Part shown: positions 8,525-17,034 of the stretch, piece by piece
Layout of the letters: every line of letters starts with the position of its first letter
Position numbering within the stretch: the stretch's first letter is position 1
Source: UBA4615 sp964399635
GTDB taxonomy: Bacteria; Pseudomonadota; Gammaproteobacteria; Burkholderiales; Burkholderiaceae_E
DNA: 64,000 nt
Direction: 5' to 3'
NCBI GenBank assembly: GCA_964399635.1
Contig: CAYNRU010000004.1
Coordinates: 12,039-76,038, forward strand
Program-made: the position numbers and the translations under genes
Notes under the pieces: generated by a model
The model's input: the letters and a program-made list of their open reading frames with translations, nothing else
Database searches by the model: none
What the model was told of the DNA's origin: nothing

Positions 8525-9486
8525 GCAGCCAGGCGATCGCAGCGACTGCGGCACCGCAGGACGCGGCGGGCCAGTCCCCCGAGTGGGACGTGCCGATCCC
8601 CTACATCCGCCGCACCCACGAGTGGTACGGCACGCTCGGCTACGGCAACCCCTACCGCTACGCGCAGTTCGCGGACGTGCCGTTCGCGCCGCTGCGCAAG
8701 CCGCTGCGCGAGTGCCGCGTGGCGCTGCTCACCACCGCCGCGCCTTACCAGCCCGACAAGGGGCCGCAGGACGCGCGCGCGCCCTACAACGCCGCCGCCA
8801 AGTTCTACGAGACCTACTCGGGCGACACCGCCGTCGACCACGACCTGCGGGTGTCGCACGTCGGCGTCGACCGCGACCACCTGAGCGACGATGCGGGCTG
8901 CTGGTTTCCGCTGCCCGCGCTGCGCCGCGCTGCTGCCGCCGGGCGGATCGGCGCGGTCGCGCCGCGCTTCCACGGCGTGCCGACCAACCGCAGCCAGCGC
9001 CACACGCTAGAGGTCGACTGCGCCGAGGTGCTGGCGCGCGTGCGCGCCGACGGCGCCGACGTCGCGGTGATCGTGCCCAACTGCCCGATCTGCCACCAGA
9101 CGATGTCGCTGGTGGCCCGCCACATGGAGGCCGCCGGCATCCCCACGGTGGTGATGGGCGCGGCCAAGGACATCGTCGAGCTCGCGGGCGTGCCGCGCTT
9201 CCTGTTCAGCGACTTCCCGCTCGGCAACGCGGCGGGCCGCCCCGACGACCCGGCCTCGCAGGACGCCACGCTCGAGCTCGCGCTGCGCGTGCTCGAGAGC
9301 GCACCCGCGCCGCGCACCACGGTGCAGAACCCGCTGCGCTGGAGCGGGCCGGCGCAGTGGCGCCTCGACTACCTGAACGTCGCGCGGCTGGGCCCCGACG
9401 AGATCGCGCGCAGGCGCGCCGAGAACGATCGCATCAAGGCGATCGCGCAGGGCGTGCGCGACGCGACGCTGACGCAGAAGCGCTGA
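8521..9486 (+). CDS. GrdB/PrdB-like reductase-family protein with CxxC (glycine/proline reductase B component homologue)
   Basis: A 321-residue protein resembling component B (GrdB/PrdB) of glycine, betaine and D-proline reductases. Matching features are the central region RVSHVGVDRDHLSDDAGCW, then FPLPALRRAAAAGRIGAVAP, an ADGADVAVIVPNCPICHQ strand, and EAAGIPTVVM. In the anaerobic enzymes this place carries a selenocysteine or Cys-rich motif; here it is Cys188-Pro-Ile-Cys191, so no selenocysteine is needed. There is no partner GrdA, GrdC/D or PrdA nearby. The start has AGGA about ten bases upstream. It ends the run of genes with the thiol dioxygenase. Its reaction is unknown; a redox role on an organosulfur or amine substrate is inference. 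Confidence 0.7.
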   Translation: MSSQAIAATAAPQDAAGQSPEWDVPIPYIRRTHEWYGTLGYGNPYRYAQFADVPFAPLRKPLRECRVALLTTAAPYQPDKGPQDARAPYNAAAKFYETYSGDTAVDHDLRVSHVGVDRDHLSDDAGCWFPLPALRRAAAAGRIGAVAPRFHGVPTNRSQRHTLEVDCAEVLARVRADGADVAVIVPNCPICHQTMSLVARHMEAAGIPTVVMGAAKDIVELAGVPRFLFSDFPLGNAAGRPDDPASQDATLELALRVLESAPAPRTTVQNPLRWSGPAQWRLDYLNVARLGPDEIARRRAENDRIKAIAQGVRDATLTQKR

Positions 9487-9487
9487 C

Positions 9488-9741
9488 ATGACCGAGCCGA
9501 CGAACGCGCCCGTGCAGGAGGCGCGCGCCTTCGCGGGCGTTCGCATGCTGGACTTGACCCGTGCTGGCCGGGCCCTGCTGCAGCTTCCAGCTCGGCATCG
9601 GCTGGTCGCAGCGGTCGGCGATCAACCTGAGTTCGGCCCGGTGCGCCTCGCCGACCCGGCGAGCACACCGACGAGGTGCTCGCGGACCTGGGCTACGATC
9701 CAGCCATGATCGCAGCGCTGCGCGACGCGCTGGTGATCTGA
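9488..9741 (+). pseudogene. Collapsed CaiB/BaiF CoA-transferase remnant
   Basis: The ATG at 9488, one base after the GrdB-like stop, opens a typical CaiB N-terminus (AFAGVRMLDLTR). The frame then shifts to one reading LAGPCCSFQLG, the next conserved block. From 9658 a third frame encodes the typical CaiB C-terminus, GEHTDEVLADLGYDPAM and further residues to the stop at 9739-9741. About 300 residues in between are missing. A functional protein cannot be made. The remnant shows that a second CoA-transferase once ended this operon. Confidence 0.65.
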
Positions 9742-9747
9742 CCCCCG

Positions 9748-9757
9748 CCCCCCCCCC
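9748..9757 (+). repeat. Run of ten cytosines upstream of aldehyde dehydrogenase
   Basis: A C10 homopolymer lies 30 bases before the GTG start of the aldehyde dehydrogenase gene, in non-coding sequence. Length change by slippage here could alter promoter or leader spacing but would not shift a reading frame. Confidence 0.7.
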
Positions 9758-9787
9758 GTCGACCCCGATCGACCCTGGAGCCACACC

Positions 9788-11218
9788 GTGTACGAAGACC
9801 TCTGCCTCTACATCGACGGCGAATTCATCAAGGGCGGCGGCCGCCGCGAGCAGGACGTGCTCGATCCGGCCACCGGCCAGCCGCTCGGCCGCCTGCCGCA
9901 CGCGACCCCGGCCGATCTCGACCGCGCGCTCGCCGCCGCGCAGCGCGCCTTCGAGTCCTGGCGCACGGTGTCGCCGCTCGAGAAGAGCCGGATCCTGCGC
10001 CGGGTGGGCGAGCTCAGCCGCGAGCGGGTCCAGTCGATCGGGCGCAACATCACGCTCGACCAGGGCAAGCCGCTCGCCGAGGCGGTGAGCGAGGTGACGC
10101 GCTGCGCCGACCACTGCGACTGGCACGCCGAGGAGTGCCGCCGCATCTACGGCCGGGTGATCCCGGCGCGCCTGCCCAACGTGCGCCAGCTCGTGCTGCG
10201 CGAGCCGGTGGGCGTGTGCGCTGCGTTCACGCCGTGGAACTTCCCGTACAACCAGGCGATCCGCAAGATCGCCGCCGCGGTCGGCGCGGGCTGCACCATC
10301 GTGCTCAAGGGGCCTGAGGACACGCCGAGCGCGGTGGTCGCGATCGCGCGGATGTTCCACGAGGCCGGCCTGCCGCCGGGCGTGCTGAACGTCGTCTGGG
10401 GCGTGCCTGCCGAGGTTTCCAGGCACCTGATCGAGTCGCCGATCGTGCGCAAGGTGTCGTTCACCGGCTCGGTACCGGTGGGCAAGCAGCTCGCCGCGAT
10501 GGCAGGCCTGCACATGAAGCGCGTGACGATGGAGCTCGGCGGCCACTCGCCGGCGATCGTCTGCGCCGACGCCGACGTCGATCGCGCCGCCGACATGCTG
10601 TCGACGCTGAAGTTCGCCAATGCCGGCCAGGTCTGCGTGTCGCCCAACCGCATGTACGTCCATGCGAAGGTCTTCGACCGGTTCATGGCGCGCTTCATCG
10701 AGGCCGCCCGCAAGATCAAGGTCGGGTCGGGCCTCGACGCCGACACGAGGATGGGCCCGCTCGCGCACGAGCGCCGGCTGCCGGCGATGGCCGAGATGGT
10801 CGAGGACGCCACCTCGCGCGGCGCGCGCATCGAGACCGGCGGCGCGCGCCTCGGCGAGCGCGGCTACTTCTGGGCCCCGACCGTGCTGACCAACGTGCCG
10901 GACGACTCGCGGATCATGACGCAGGAACCGTTCGGGCCGGTGGTGCCCTGCGTGCCCTTCCAGGACCTCGACGAGGCGCTGCGCCGCGCCAACTCGCTGC
11001 CCTACGGGCTGTCGGCCTACGCGTTCACGAACGCGACCAAGGACGCGCTGCGGCTTCAGAACGGCCTGCAGTCGGGCATCGTGAACATCAACCATTTTGG
11101 CCAGGGCTTGCCGGAGACGCCGTTCGGCGGCATCAAGGACAGCGGCATCGGCAGCGAGGGCGGCACCGAGACCTTCGAGGGCTACCTGGTGACGAAGTTC
11201 GTCACGCAGATGGACTGA
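9788..11218 (+). CDS. NAD(P)-dependent aldehyde dehydrogenase (succinate-semialdehyde dehydrogenase-like)
   Basis: A 476-residue soluble aldehyde dehydrogenase. It carries the Rossmann segment FTPWNFPYNQAIRKIAAAV with Lys174 nearby, FTGSVPVGKQL, Glu249 in MELGGHSP as general base, and Cys283 in FANAGQVCVSP as nucleophile. The C-terminal EPFGPVVP and PFGGIKDSGIG blocks are complete. The start is GTG (9788). The class III aminotransferase gene 210 bases downstream suggests conversion of an amino compound to a semialdehyde and then to an acid, as in GABA degradation. The exact aldehyde is not determined. Lys in VLKGPE is consistent with the SSADH/GabD branch. Confidence 0.85.
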   Translation: MYEDLCLYIDGEFIKGGGRREQDVLDPATGQPLGRLPHATPADLDRALAAAQRAFESWRTVSPLEKSRILRRVGELSRERVQSIGRNITLDQGKPLAEAVSEVTRCADHCDWHAEECRRIYGRVIPARLPNVRQLVLREPVGVCAAFTPWNFPYNQAIRKIAAAVGAGCTIVLKGPEDTPSAVVAIARMFHEAGLPPGVLNVVWGVPAEVSRHLIESPIVRKVSFTGSVPVGKQLAAMAGLHMKRVTMELGGHSPAIVCADADVDRAADMLSTLKFANAGQVCVSPNRMYVHAKVFDRFMARFIEAARKIKVGSGLDADTRMGPLAHERRLPAMAEMVEDATSRGARIETGGARLGERGYFWAPTVLTNVPDDSRIMTQEPFGPVVPCVPFQDLDEALRRANSLPYGLSAYAFTNATKDALRLQNGLQSGIVNINHFGQGLPETPFGGIKDSGIGSEGGTETFEGYLVTKFVTQMD

Positions 11219-11427
11219 CGATGACCGGGCCCCGACCGGTGCGCCAGGCGACCGCGCCCACCGGCGGGTCGTCGCCACTCGGGTTGCGCCCTTGCATGGG
11301 CGATTGCCCGGAGTCATGCGGTGTCCGCACAAATACCCATGAATCTTCCCACCCGGGTGCGCCGTAGCGCCCGGACCTGCGGCACTCCGATGCGCCGCCG
11401 ACGCCCGACCGACCAAAGGATCCGACC

Positions 11428-12816
11428 ATGACCCGCACGCACGACGAGAACGTCCGCGAGGACATCCAGAACCTGATCCATCCGTACACCCCGCTCGATA
11501 CCTTCGGGCAGAAGGGTCCGATGGTGATCAGGCGGGGTGACGGCATCTACGTCGAGGACGACCAGGGCCGCCGCTACCTCGAGGGCATGTCCGGACTGTG
11601 GTGCACGGCGCTCGGCTTCTCGGAGCAGCGCCTGGTGGATGCGGCGATACGCCAGATGCGCGAGCTGCCCTACTACCAGATCTTCGGCGGACGCTCCAAC
11701 GAGCCGTCCATCGAGCTGTCCGACCGGCTGCTTGCGCTGACCCGTCACCTCGGCATGGACAAGGCGCTGTTCGCCAACTCCGGATCGGAGGCGAACGACC
11801 AGGCGGTCAAGCTGATCTGGTACTACTTCAACACGATCGGCAAGCCGGCCAAGAAGAAGCTGATCGCCCGCGAGCGCGGCTATCACGGGGTGACCGTGAT
11901 GGCCGCGAGCCTGACCGGCATCCCCGGCAACCACGTGGACTTCGACCTGCCCGTCGACCGCGTGCTGCGCACCGGCTGCCCGAGCCTGTACCACTCGGGG
12001 CGGCCCGGCGAGACCGATGCGCAGATGGTCGACCGGCTGGTGGCCGACCTCGAGTCGCTGATCGCGCGCGAGGGCGCCGACACCATCGCCGCGTTCTTCG
12101 CCGAGCCGGTGCAGGGCGCGGGCGGCGTGATCGTCCCGCCGCAGGGCTACTTCCAGAAGATCCAGGCGGTGCTCGCGCGCCACGACATCCTGATGGTCGC
12201 CGACGAGGTGATCACCGGCTTCGGGCGCACCGGCAACATGTTCGGCTGCGACACCTACGGCATCCGGCCCGACATCGTCACGGTGGCCAAGGCGCTGTCG
12301 AGTTCCTACATGCCGATCTCGGCGACGCTGGTGTCGGGCCGGATCTACGAGGGGCTGGTCGAGGGCAGCCGGCGCAACGGCGCCTTCGCCCACGGCGTGA
12401 CCTATGCGGGGCACCCGGTGGCCGCGGCGGTCGCGGTCGAGGCGCTCAAGCTCTACGAGGAGCGCGACATCGTGGGCCACGTGCGGCGCGTGTCGCCGCA
12501 CTTCCTCGCGCGGCTCGCAGCGTTTGACGCGCATCCGCTGGTGGCGTCGACGCGCGGCGTCGGGCTGATCGGTGCGCTCGAGATCGTGCAGGACAAGGCG
12601 TCGCGCAAGACCTTCGACCCCGCCTCGGGCGTGCTCGCCTTCCTCGGCACGGCGGTGCTGTCGGAGGGGCTGATCACCCGGCCGCTTCGCGACACGATGG
12701 CGGTGTGCCCGCCGCTGATCATCACCGACGCGCAGATCGACGAGCTGTTCGACAAGCTCGGTCGCGCGCTGGACGCGACACTGGCGTTCGTGCGCTCGAA
12801 GCAGCTGGCCGCCTGA
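11428..12816 (+). CDS. Class III (PLP-dependent) aminotransferase
   Basis: A 462-residue omega-type aminotransferase that moves an amino group from a diamine, GABA- or beta-alanine-like donor to an oxo acid such as pyruvate. Visible sites: FANSGSEANDQAVKL (PLP phosphate contacts, near residue 116), Asp259 in VADEVITGFGR, and Lys288 in VTVAKALSSSYMP forming the Schiff base. GHP-type substrate motif appears as GVTYAGHPVAAA. The start follows AAAGGATC. The gene lies after a 209-base gap with small dyads but no firm promoter. Together with the upstream aldehyde dehydrogenase it would form a two-step amine degradation route. Confidence 0.87.
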   Translation: MTRTHDENVREDIQNLIHPYTPLDTFGQKGPMVIRRGDGIYVEDDQGRRYLEGMSGLWCTALGFSEQRLVDAAIRQMRELPYYQIFGGRSNEPSIELSDRLLALTRHLGMDKALFANSGSEANDQAVKLIWYYFNTIGKPAKKKLIARERGYHGVTVMAASLTGIPGNHVDFDLPVDRVLRTGCPSLYHSGRPGETDAQMVDRLVADLESLIAREGADTIAAFFAEPVQGAGGVIVPPQGYFQKIQAVLARHDILMVADEVITGFGRTGNMFGCDTYGIRPDIVTVAKALSSSYMPISATLVSGRIYEGLVEGSRRNGAFAHGVTYAGHPVAAAVAVEALKLYEERDIVGHVRRVSPHFLARLAAFDAHPLVASTRGVGLIGALEIVQDKASRKTFDPASGVLAFLGTAVLSEGLITRPLRDTMAVCPPLIITDAQIDELFDKLGRALDATLAFVRSKQLAA

Positions 12817-12876
12817 GCGCGGGCCCGATGCCGGGCGCGGGCCGCCGACGCATCGGCGACCGCCCGGCACCGTGCC

Positions 12877-13050
12877 TCACCGGGTGCGCCCGAGGCGCTC
12901 CAGTGCCGCCCTGGCCTCGGGCCTTGGGCTCTCGCGCAGGTATTGCCGCATCGCGACCTTCGACCACGTCGGCACTTCGGGCGCCTCGGCCATGGCCTGC
13001 AAGCGCGGCGTCGCGTCCCAGACGCCCCAGACAGCGAGGTCCTGCGCGAG
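12877..13050 (-). pseudogene. C-terminal remnant of the helical secreted protein family (paralogue of 19802-20881)
   Basis: The last 57 codons, from LAQDLAVWGVWDATPR through WSKVAMRQYLRESPRPEA to the terminal RTR, match the C-terminus of the intact protein encoded at 19802-20881 at 43 of 57 positions by eye. Upstream of about 13050 the similarity stops and no signal peptide or start can be found, so this is a truncated copy. It lies just downstream of an intact amidohydrolase gene, mirroring the arrangement at 20 kb. The rest of the 12817-13220 gap shows nothing else that I can support. Confidence 0.7.
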
Positions 13051-13220
13051 CCCCGCGCCAGCTACAGTGCTGCTCGGTCGTTGCGGCAGTGCGGGGATGG
13101 GCGGCGAGCGACAGGCACAGGGCGCCGAGCCGGTCCGCCAGCACGCCAGCACACCGGTGCGGCGAGCCCCGTGCGGGGCACGGCGCGCGGTGGCAGCCTG
13201 GCTCAGGCCTCGTTCCGGGG

Positions 13221-15041
13221 TCAGCGCCCGCGCGTCCAGACGGTCCTGCCCGCCTTCACCGTCTCGGTCACCTTCAGGTCGGCGAGCGTCGCCCTCGGCA
13301 CCGTGAGCGGGTTGCCGTCGAGGATCGCGAAGTCGGCGATCTTGCCGACCTGGATCGAGCCCTTGGTCGACTCCTCGAAGTGCTGGTAGGCGGCCCACAG
13401 CGTCATCGCCTTGATCGCGACGATCGGGTCGACACGCTGTTGCGGGCCGAGCACCTTGCCGCTGCGTGTCGTCCGGTTGACGGTCGACGCCAGCACGCGC
13501 ATCGAGTTGGGGAACACCACCGGCGCGTCGTGGTGTGAGGTGAACTTCAGCCCGCGTCGCAGCGCCCAGCCGGTCGGCGAGATGTCGGGCGCACGCACCG
13601 GGCCGAGCGTCACGTCCCGGTGCCAATCGCCCCAGTAGTAGGTGTGCATCGGGAAGAACGAGGGCACGACGCCCAGCGCCTTCATCCGGTCGACCTGATC
13701 GGCGCGCGCGGTCTGCGCGTGGATCGCGACCGGGCGCCGGTCTCGGTCGCCGGGTACCGTCGTCCGCGCGAGCTCGACCGCCTTCAGGAACTGGTCGAGC
13801 GCGGCGTCGCCGTTGGTGTGCGCGAGCACCTGCCAGCCGTTCTCGAACGCCTGGCGGATCGTCTTCTGCACGAACGCGTCTGGGAAGGCCGGATAGCCGG
13901 CATAGCCGGGCTTCTCGCCCGCGGGCGCCTGGTGGTAGGGCTGCGTCAGCCACGCGGTGCGGCCCTGCGGCGAGCCGTCGAGCGTGATCTTCAGGCCGCC
14001 TATCCGGAAGCCGCCCCGATAGCGCCGACCGGACCACTCGCCGGAAAACCATTTCGGGTCGGCCGTCACGAAGCTCGGGTAGGCGACGACGTCCACGAGC
14101 AGCCTGCCCGCCTGCGCCGCGGCGATGTAGCCATCGACCTGGCTGCGGTCGGCAGCGCCTTCCTGCGCGGTGGTGTAGCCGTAGCTCAGGTAGGCCTGCT
14201 GGCCCGCGAGCAGCATGCCTTCGGACTCTGCCTTCCCCGCCTTGGCGAAGATCAGCTGCATCGCCGCGCCGAAGTTCGCCGTCTCCTCGAGCACCCCGTC
14301 CGGCTCCCGCGATCCGTCCCGGCGGCGGATACGGCCCCCCTCGGGGTCGGGCGTGGCGGCATCGAGGCCGAGGGCCTCGAGCCCCTTCGAGTTGACCACG
14401 CCGAGGTGGCCGGAGATGTGCATCAGGTAGACCGGCACCTCGGTGGAGACACGGTCGAGGTCGTCCCGGGTCGGGTGCCGCCCTTCCTTCAGCTGCGAGT
14501 CGTCGTAGCCCCAGCCGAGGATCAGGCCGTACCGGGTCGGCAGCGGGGAGGTCTTCATCCAGGCGCGCAAGGTCTCGAGCACCGCGTCGATCGTGGCGTT
14601 CGAGCCGTCGGGCGGGGGCAGCAGGTTCGCCGCGATCGCCATCAGCCCGACGCCCGACATGTGGCCGTGGCCGTCGATGAAGCCCGGCAGCAGCGTGCGG
14701 CCCTTCAGGTCGACGAGTTCGGTCGAGGCGCCGCGCAGCCGCATCGCGGAGGCCTTGGACCCGACGTGGACGATGCGGCCGTCGCGGACCGCGACCGCCT
14801 CGGCCTTGGGGCGGGCGTCGTCGACCGTGACGATGGGGCCGCCGAACCAGATGCGATCGGCGGGGGCGGGCGACGCGGATGCGGCGACGGCGGGCGACAG
14901 GGTCGCCGCGGAGACAACGGCGAGACCGGCCGCGGCAATGGTGGCGCCAGCGCCTCCGAGGGCGCGGGCGACAGCGACAGCGGCGGCGGCGGCGCGGCGG
15001 AACATGGGGATCGGCATCGGGGTGCTTACTTGCGTGCGCAT
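13221..15041 (-). CDS. Secreted YtcJ-like metal-dependent amidohydrolase (copy 1)
   Basis: A roughly 606-residue amidohydrolase of the YtcJ/AepA group with an N-terminal signal (two arginines, then a long Ala-rich hydrophobic stretch to about residue 55). Metal-site segments: GFIDGHGHMSG near residue 125, LAHTNGDAALDQ, VAIHAQTARADQ, and TSHHDAPVVF. The C-terminus shows the usual KGSIQVGKIADFAILDGNPL. Likely a periplasmic hydrolase of an amide, carbamate or cyclic compound; the substrate is unknown. It starts seven bases after the stop of a second amidohydrolase, so the two form an operon. Starts at 15041 or 15017 (MPIPMFRR) are both possible; neither has a good ribosome site. Confidence 0.82.
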   Translation of the reverse strand: MRTQVSTPMPIPMFRRAAAAAVAVARALGGAGATIAAAGLAVVSAATLSPAVAASASPAPADRIWFGGPIVTVDDARPKAEAVAVRDGRIVHVGSKASAMRLRGASTELVDLKGRTLLPGFIDGHGHMSGVGLMAIAANLLPPPDGSNATIDAVLETLRAWMKTSPLPTRYGLILGWGYDDSQLKEGRHPTRDDLDRVSTEVPVYLMHISGHLGVVNSKGLEALGLDAATPDPEGGRIRRRDGSREPDGVLEETANFGAAMQLIFAKAGKAESEGMLLAGQQAYLSYGYTTAQEGAADRSQVDGYIAAAQAGRLLVDVVAYPSFVTADPKWFSGEWSGRRYRGGFRIGGLKITLDGSPQGRTAWLTQPYHQAPAGEKPGYAGYPAFPDAFVQKTIRQAFENGWQVLAHTNGDAALDQFLKAVELARTTVPGDRDRRPVAIHAQTARADQVDRMKALGVVPSFFPMHTYYWGDWHRDVTLGPVRAPDISPTGWALRRGLKFTSHHDAPVVFPNSMRVLASTVNRTTRSGKVLGPQQRVDPIVAIKAMTLWAAYQHFEESTKGSIQVGKIADFAILDGNPLTVPRATLADLKVTETVKAGRTVWTRGR

Positions 15042-15048
15042 GGGCCGT

Positions 15049-16890
15049 TCAGCGCCCGGCCTGCCAGACCGGTCGGCCGGCCTTGATCGTCTCGAGGACC
15101 TTCACGTCCCTGATCGCCGAGGGCTTCACCTTCAGCGGGTTCGCATCGAGGATCACCAAGTCCGCGAGCTTGCCCGGCTCGAGCGTGCCCTTGTCGCGCT
15201 CCTCGAAGTACTGGTACGCGGCATGGTCGGTGATCGCCTTCAGCGCCTCGTAGGGAGTCGCGCGCTCGGCGGGGCCGATCGTGCGGCCGCTGCGGCTCTC
15301 GCGGTTCACCGCCGTCCAGACGAGGTGCATCATGTCCGGCGGCACGACGGGGCTGTCGGTGTGATTGGTGTAACGCATGCCGAGCCGCGCGGCGTGATGC
15401 AGCGAGCTGATCCGCGCGGCACGCTCGGGACCGAGCGTCTCGTCGACGTGCCAGTCGCCCCAGTAGAAGGTATGCGCGGTGAAGAAGCTGGGCACGATGC
15501 CGAGCTGCTTCATCCGTTCGATCTGCGCGTACGTCGCGGTCTGCGCGTGGATCGCGATCGGGCGCAGGTCGCGCGGGCCGTGCTTCGCACGCGCCTTCGC
15601 GACCGCGTCGATCATCATCTGCGCGGCCGCGTCGCCGTTGACGTGCACGGCCACCTGCACGCGGTGCCGCCAGGCCGCGTCGATCCACTGGTCCATACGC
15701 TCCTGCGTCATCGTGGGATACGCGCGGTAGCTCGCCGGCTGGCCGGGCGGGGGCACGCGGTACGGCGCCGACAGATACGCGGTCTTGCCCTGCGGCGAGC
15801 CGTCGATCGCGATCTTGATGCCTTGAATCTTGTGGCGCCCGACATAGACGCCGGCCCGCAGCGCGCCGGTGCTCGGGTCGGCGAGGCTGGCCGCGGGGGC
15901 GAGTCGCTCGACGGGGCGGCTCGCACCCATGTTCGACAGCGTCGAGCCGGGCGCAAAGTACTCGATGCCCTCGAGTTTCGCGCGGCCGTCGAGCACTTTG
16001 TCGAACAGCATGTAGAGCGGGTAAGAGACGACGTCGAAGAGGAGCTTGCCCTCGGCGTCGGTGCGCCGCAGGTTCGCGACCGTCTCGGGCGTGGAGAGGT
16101 GGTCGCCGACGGTCGTGAGCCCGTGGCCGAGGTACATCTTCTGGACCTCGACGAGCCGGCGGGTCCACTCCTCGGAGCCGGGCTGCCTGAGCGAGGCGAG
16201 GAAGGGCAACATCGCCTGCTCCTCCATCGTGCCGTCGAGCTCGCCGTCGGGGCCGCGCCGCATCACGCCACCCTCCGGGTCCTTCGTGGCTTTCGTGATG
16301 CCGGCCTTCGCGATCGCCGCGGAATTCGCGACCAGCAGATGGCCGGACGCGTGCCGCGCCACGAGCGGCACCTCGGTCGAGACCGCGTCGAGCTCGGCAC
16401 GCGTGGGATGCCGGCGCTCGGCGAGCAGGCCGTCGTCGTAGCCGGAGCCCACCAGCGACTCGCCCGGCGCAGGCGGCGACTTCGCGAGGTGCTCGCGGAA
16501 CGCGCGCTGCAGGTCTGCGATGCTGCGCACCGTGCCCACCGGCGGCGGCGCGAGCTCGGGCAGGCCCCAGGTGGTCACGTAGTCGGGCACGTGACCGTGG
16601 GCGTCGATGAAGCCCGGCAGCAGCGTGCGGCCCTTGAGGTCGACCAGCGCGGTGCCCGGCCCCTTGAGCCGCATGACCGCCGCGCGCGTGCCGACCGCCG
16701 CGATCCGGCCGTCGCGCACGGCCAGCGCCTCGGCGTAGGCCGGGCGCTGACCCTTCATCGTCAGGATGTCGCCGCCGACATAGATCGCCGTGGCGGGCTG
16801 GACGGCGGGCTGGGCGGCGGCCGTCGCGGCGGTCGCGCCGACCGCAGACAGCAGGCAGGCGAGGAGCACTCGGGTACGGGCGGAACTCAT
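15049..16890 (-). CDS. Secreted YtcJ-like metal-dependent amidohydrolase (copy 2)
   Basis: A 613-residue paralogue of the next gene, with a clean Sec signal (VLLACLLSAVGATAATAAAQ). It has GFIDAHGHVPDY near residue 95, VAVHVNGDAAAQMM, IAIHAQTATYAQ, and YTNHTDSPVVPP as metal and substrate segments, and ends with the KGTLEPGKLADLVILDANPL motif. Both copies share GSPQGKTA/GSPQGRTA and HTFYWGDWH/HTYYWGDWH blocks. An AT-rich perfect palindrome lies 14-31 bases upstream of the ATG and may be an operator. The function is periplasmic hydrolysis of an unknown amide-like substrate; the pair may act on related compounds. Confidence 0.84.
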   Translation of the reverse strand: MSSARTRVLLACLLSAVGATAATAAAQPAVQPATAIYVGGDILTMKGQRPAYAEALAVRDGRIAAVGTRAAVMRLKGPGTALVDLKGRTLLPGFIDAHGHVPDYVTTWGLPELAPPPVGTVRSIADLQRAFREHLAKSPPAPGESLVGSGYDDGLLAERRHPTRAELDAVSTEVPLVARHASGHLLVANSAAIAKAGITKATKDPEGGVMRRGPDGELDGTMEEQAMLPFLASLRQPGSEEWTRRLVEVQKMYLGHGLTTVGDHLSTPETVANLRRTDAEGKLLFDVVSYPLYMLFDKVLDGRAKLEGIEYFAPGSTLSNMGASRPVERLAPAASLADPSTGALRAGVYVGRHKIQGIKIAIDGSPQGKTAYLSAPYRVPPPGQPASYRAYPTMTQERMDQWIDAAWRHRVQVAVHVNGDAAAQMMIDAVAKARAKHGPRDLRPIAIHAQTATYAQIERMKQLGIVPSFFTAHTFYWGDWHVDETLGPERAARISSLHHAARLGMRYTNHTDSPVVPPDMMHLVWTAVNRESRSGRTIGPAERATPYEALKAITDHAAYQYFEERDKGTLEPGKLADLVILDANPLKVKPSAIRDVKVLETIKAGRPVWQAGR

Positions 16891-16903
16891 TCGATTCTCT
16901 GTC

Positions 16904-16921
16904 GGAAAATGATTATTTTCC
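16904..16921. promoter_or_regulatory. AT-rich perfect palindrome upstream of amidohydrolase operon
   Basis: The site is GGAAAAT-GATT-ATTTTCC with perfect 7-bp arms, in a region otherwise above 70% GC. It is 14 bases from the amidohydrolase ATG at 16890. The form is that of a repressor site; it partly resembles Fur-type AATGATTATT sequences, but the match is incomplete and another regulator is equally possible. Confidence 0.45.
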
Positions 16922-17034
16922 TGGATCGTAGCACCGCCCGCCCGTCGCGTCCCCCCCCGTCGGTTCGATTCCCGGCCCGGCTGGGCGCGGCATCTGCGCG
17001 ACCGCAGCGACCGGCGCGCCCGCGGGACCAGGGC

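Noticed and set aside
9080..9100. Possible selenocysteine at the CPIC motif of the GrdB-like gene
   Set aside because: Both residues are encoded by TGC codons and there is no in-frame TGA at the site, so the protein is cysteine-only.
11219..11427. A small gene on either strand in the 209-base gap before the aminotransferase
   Set aside because: No frame shows a start with ribosome site and sensible composition; only short dyads such as TGCGG-TGT-CCGCA are visible.
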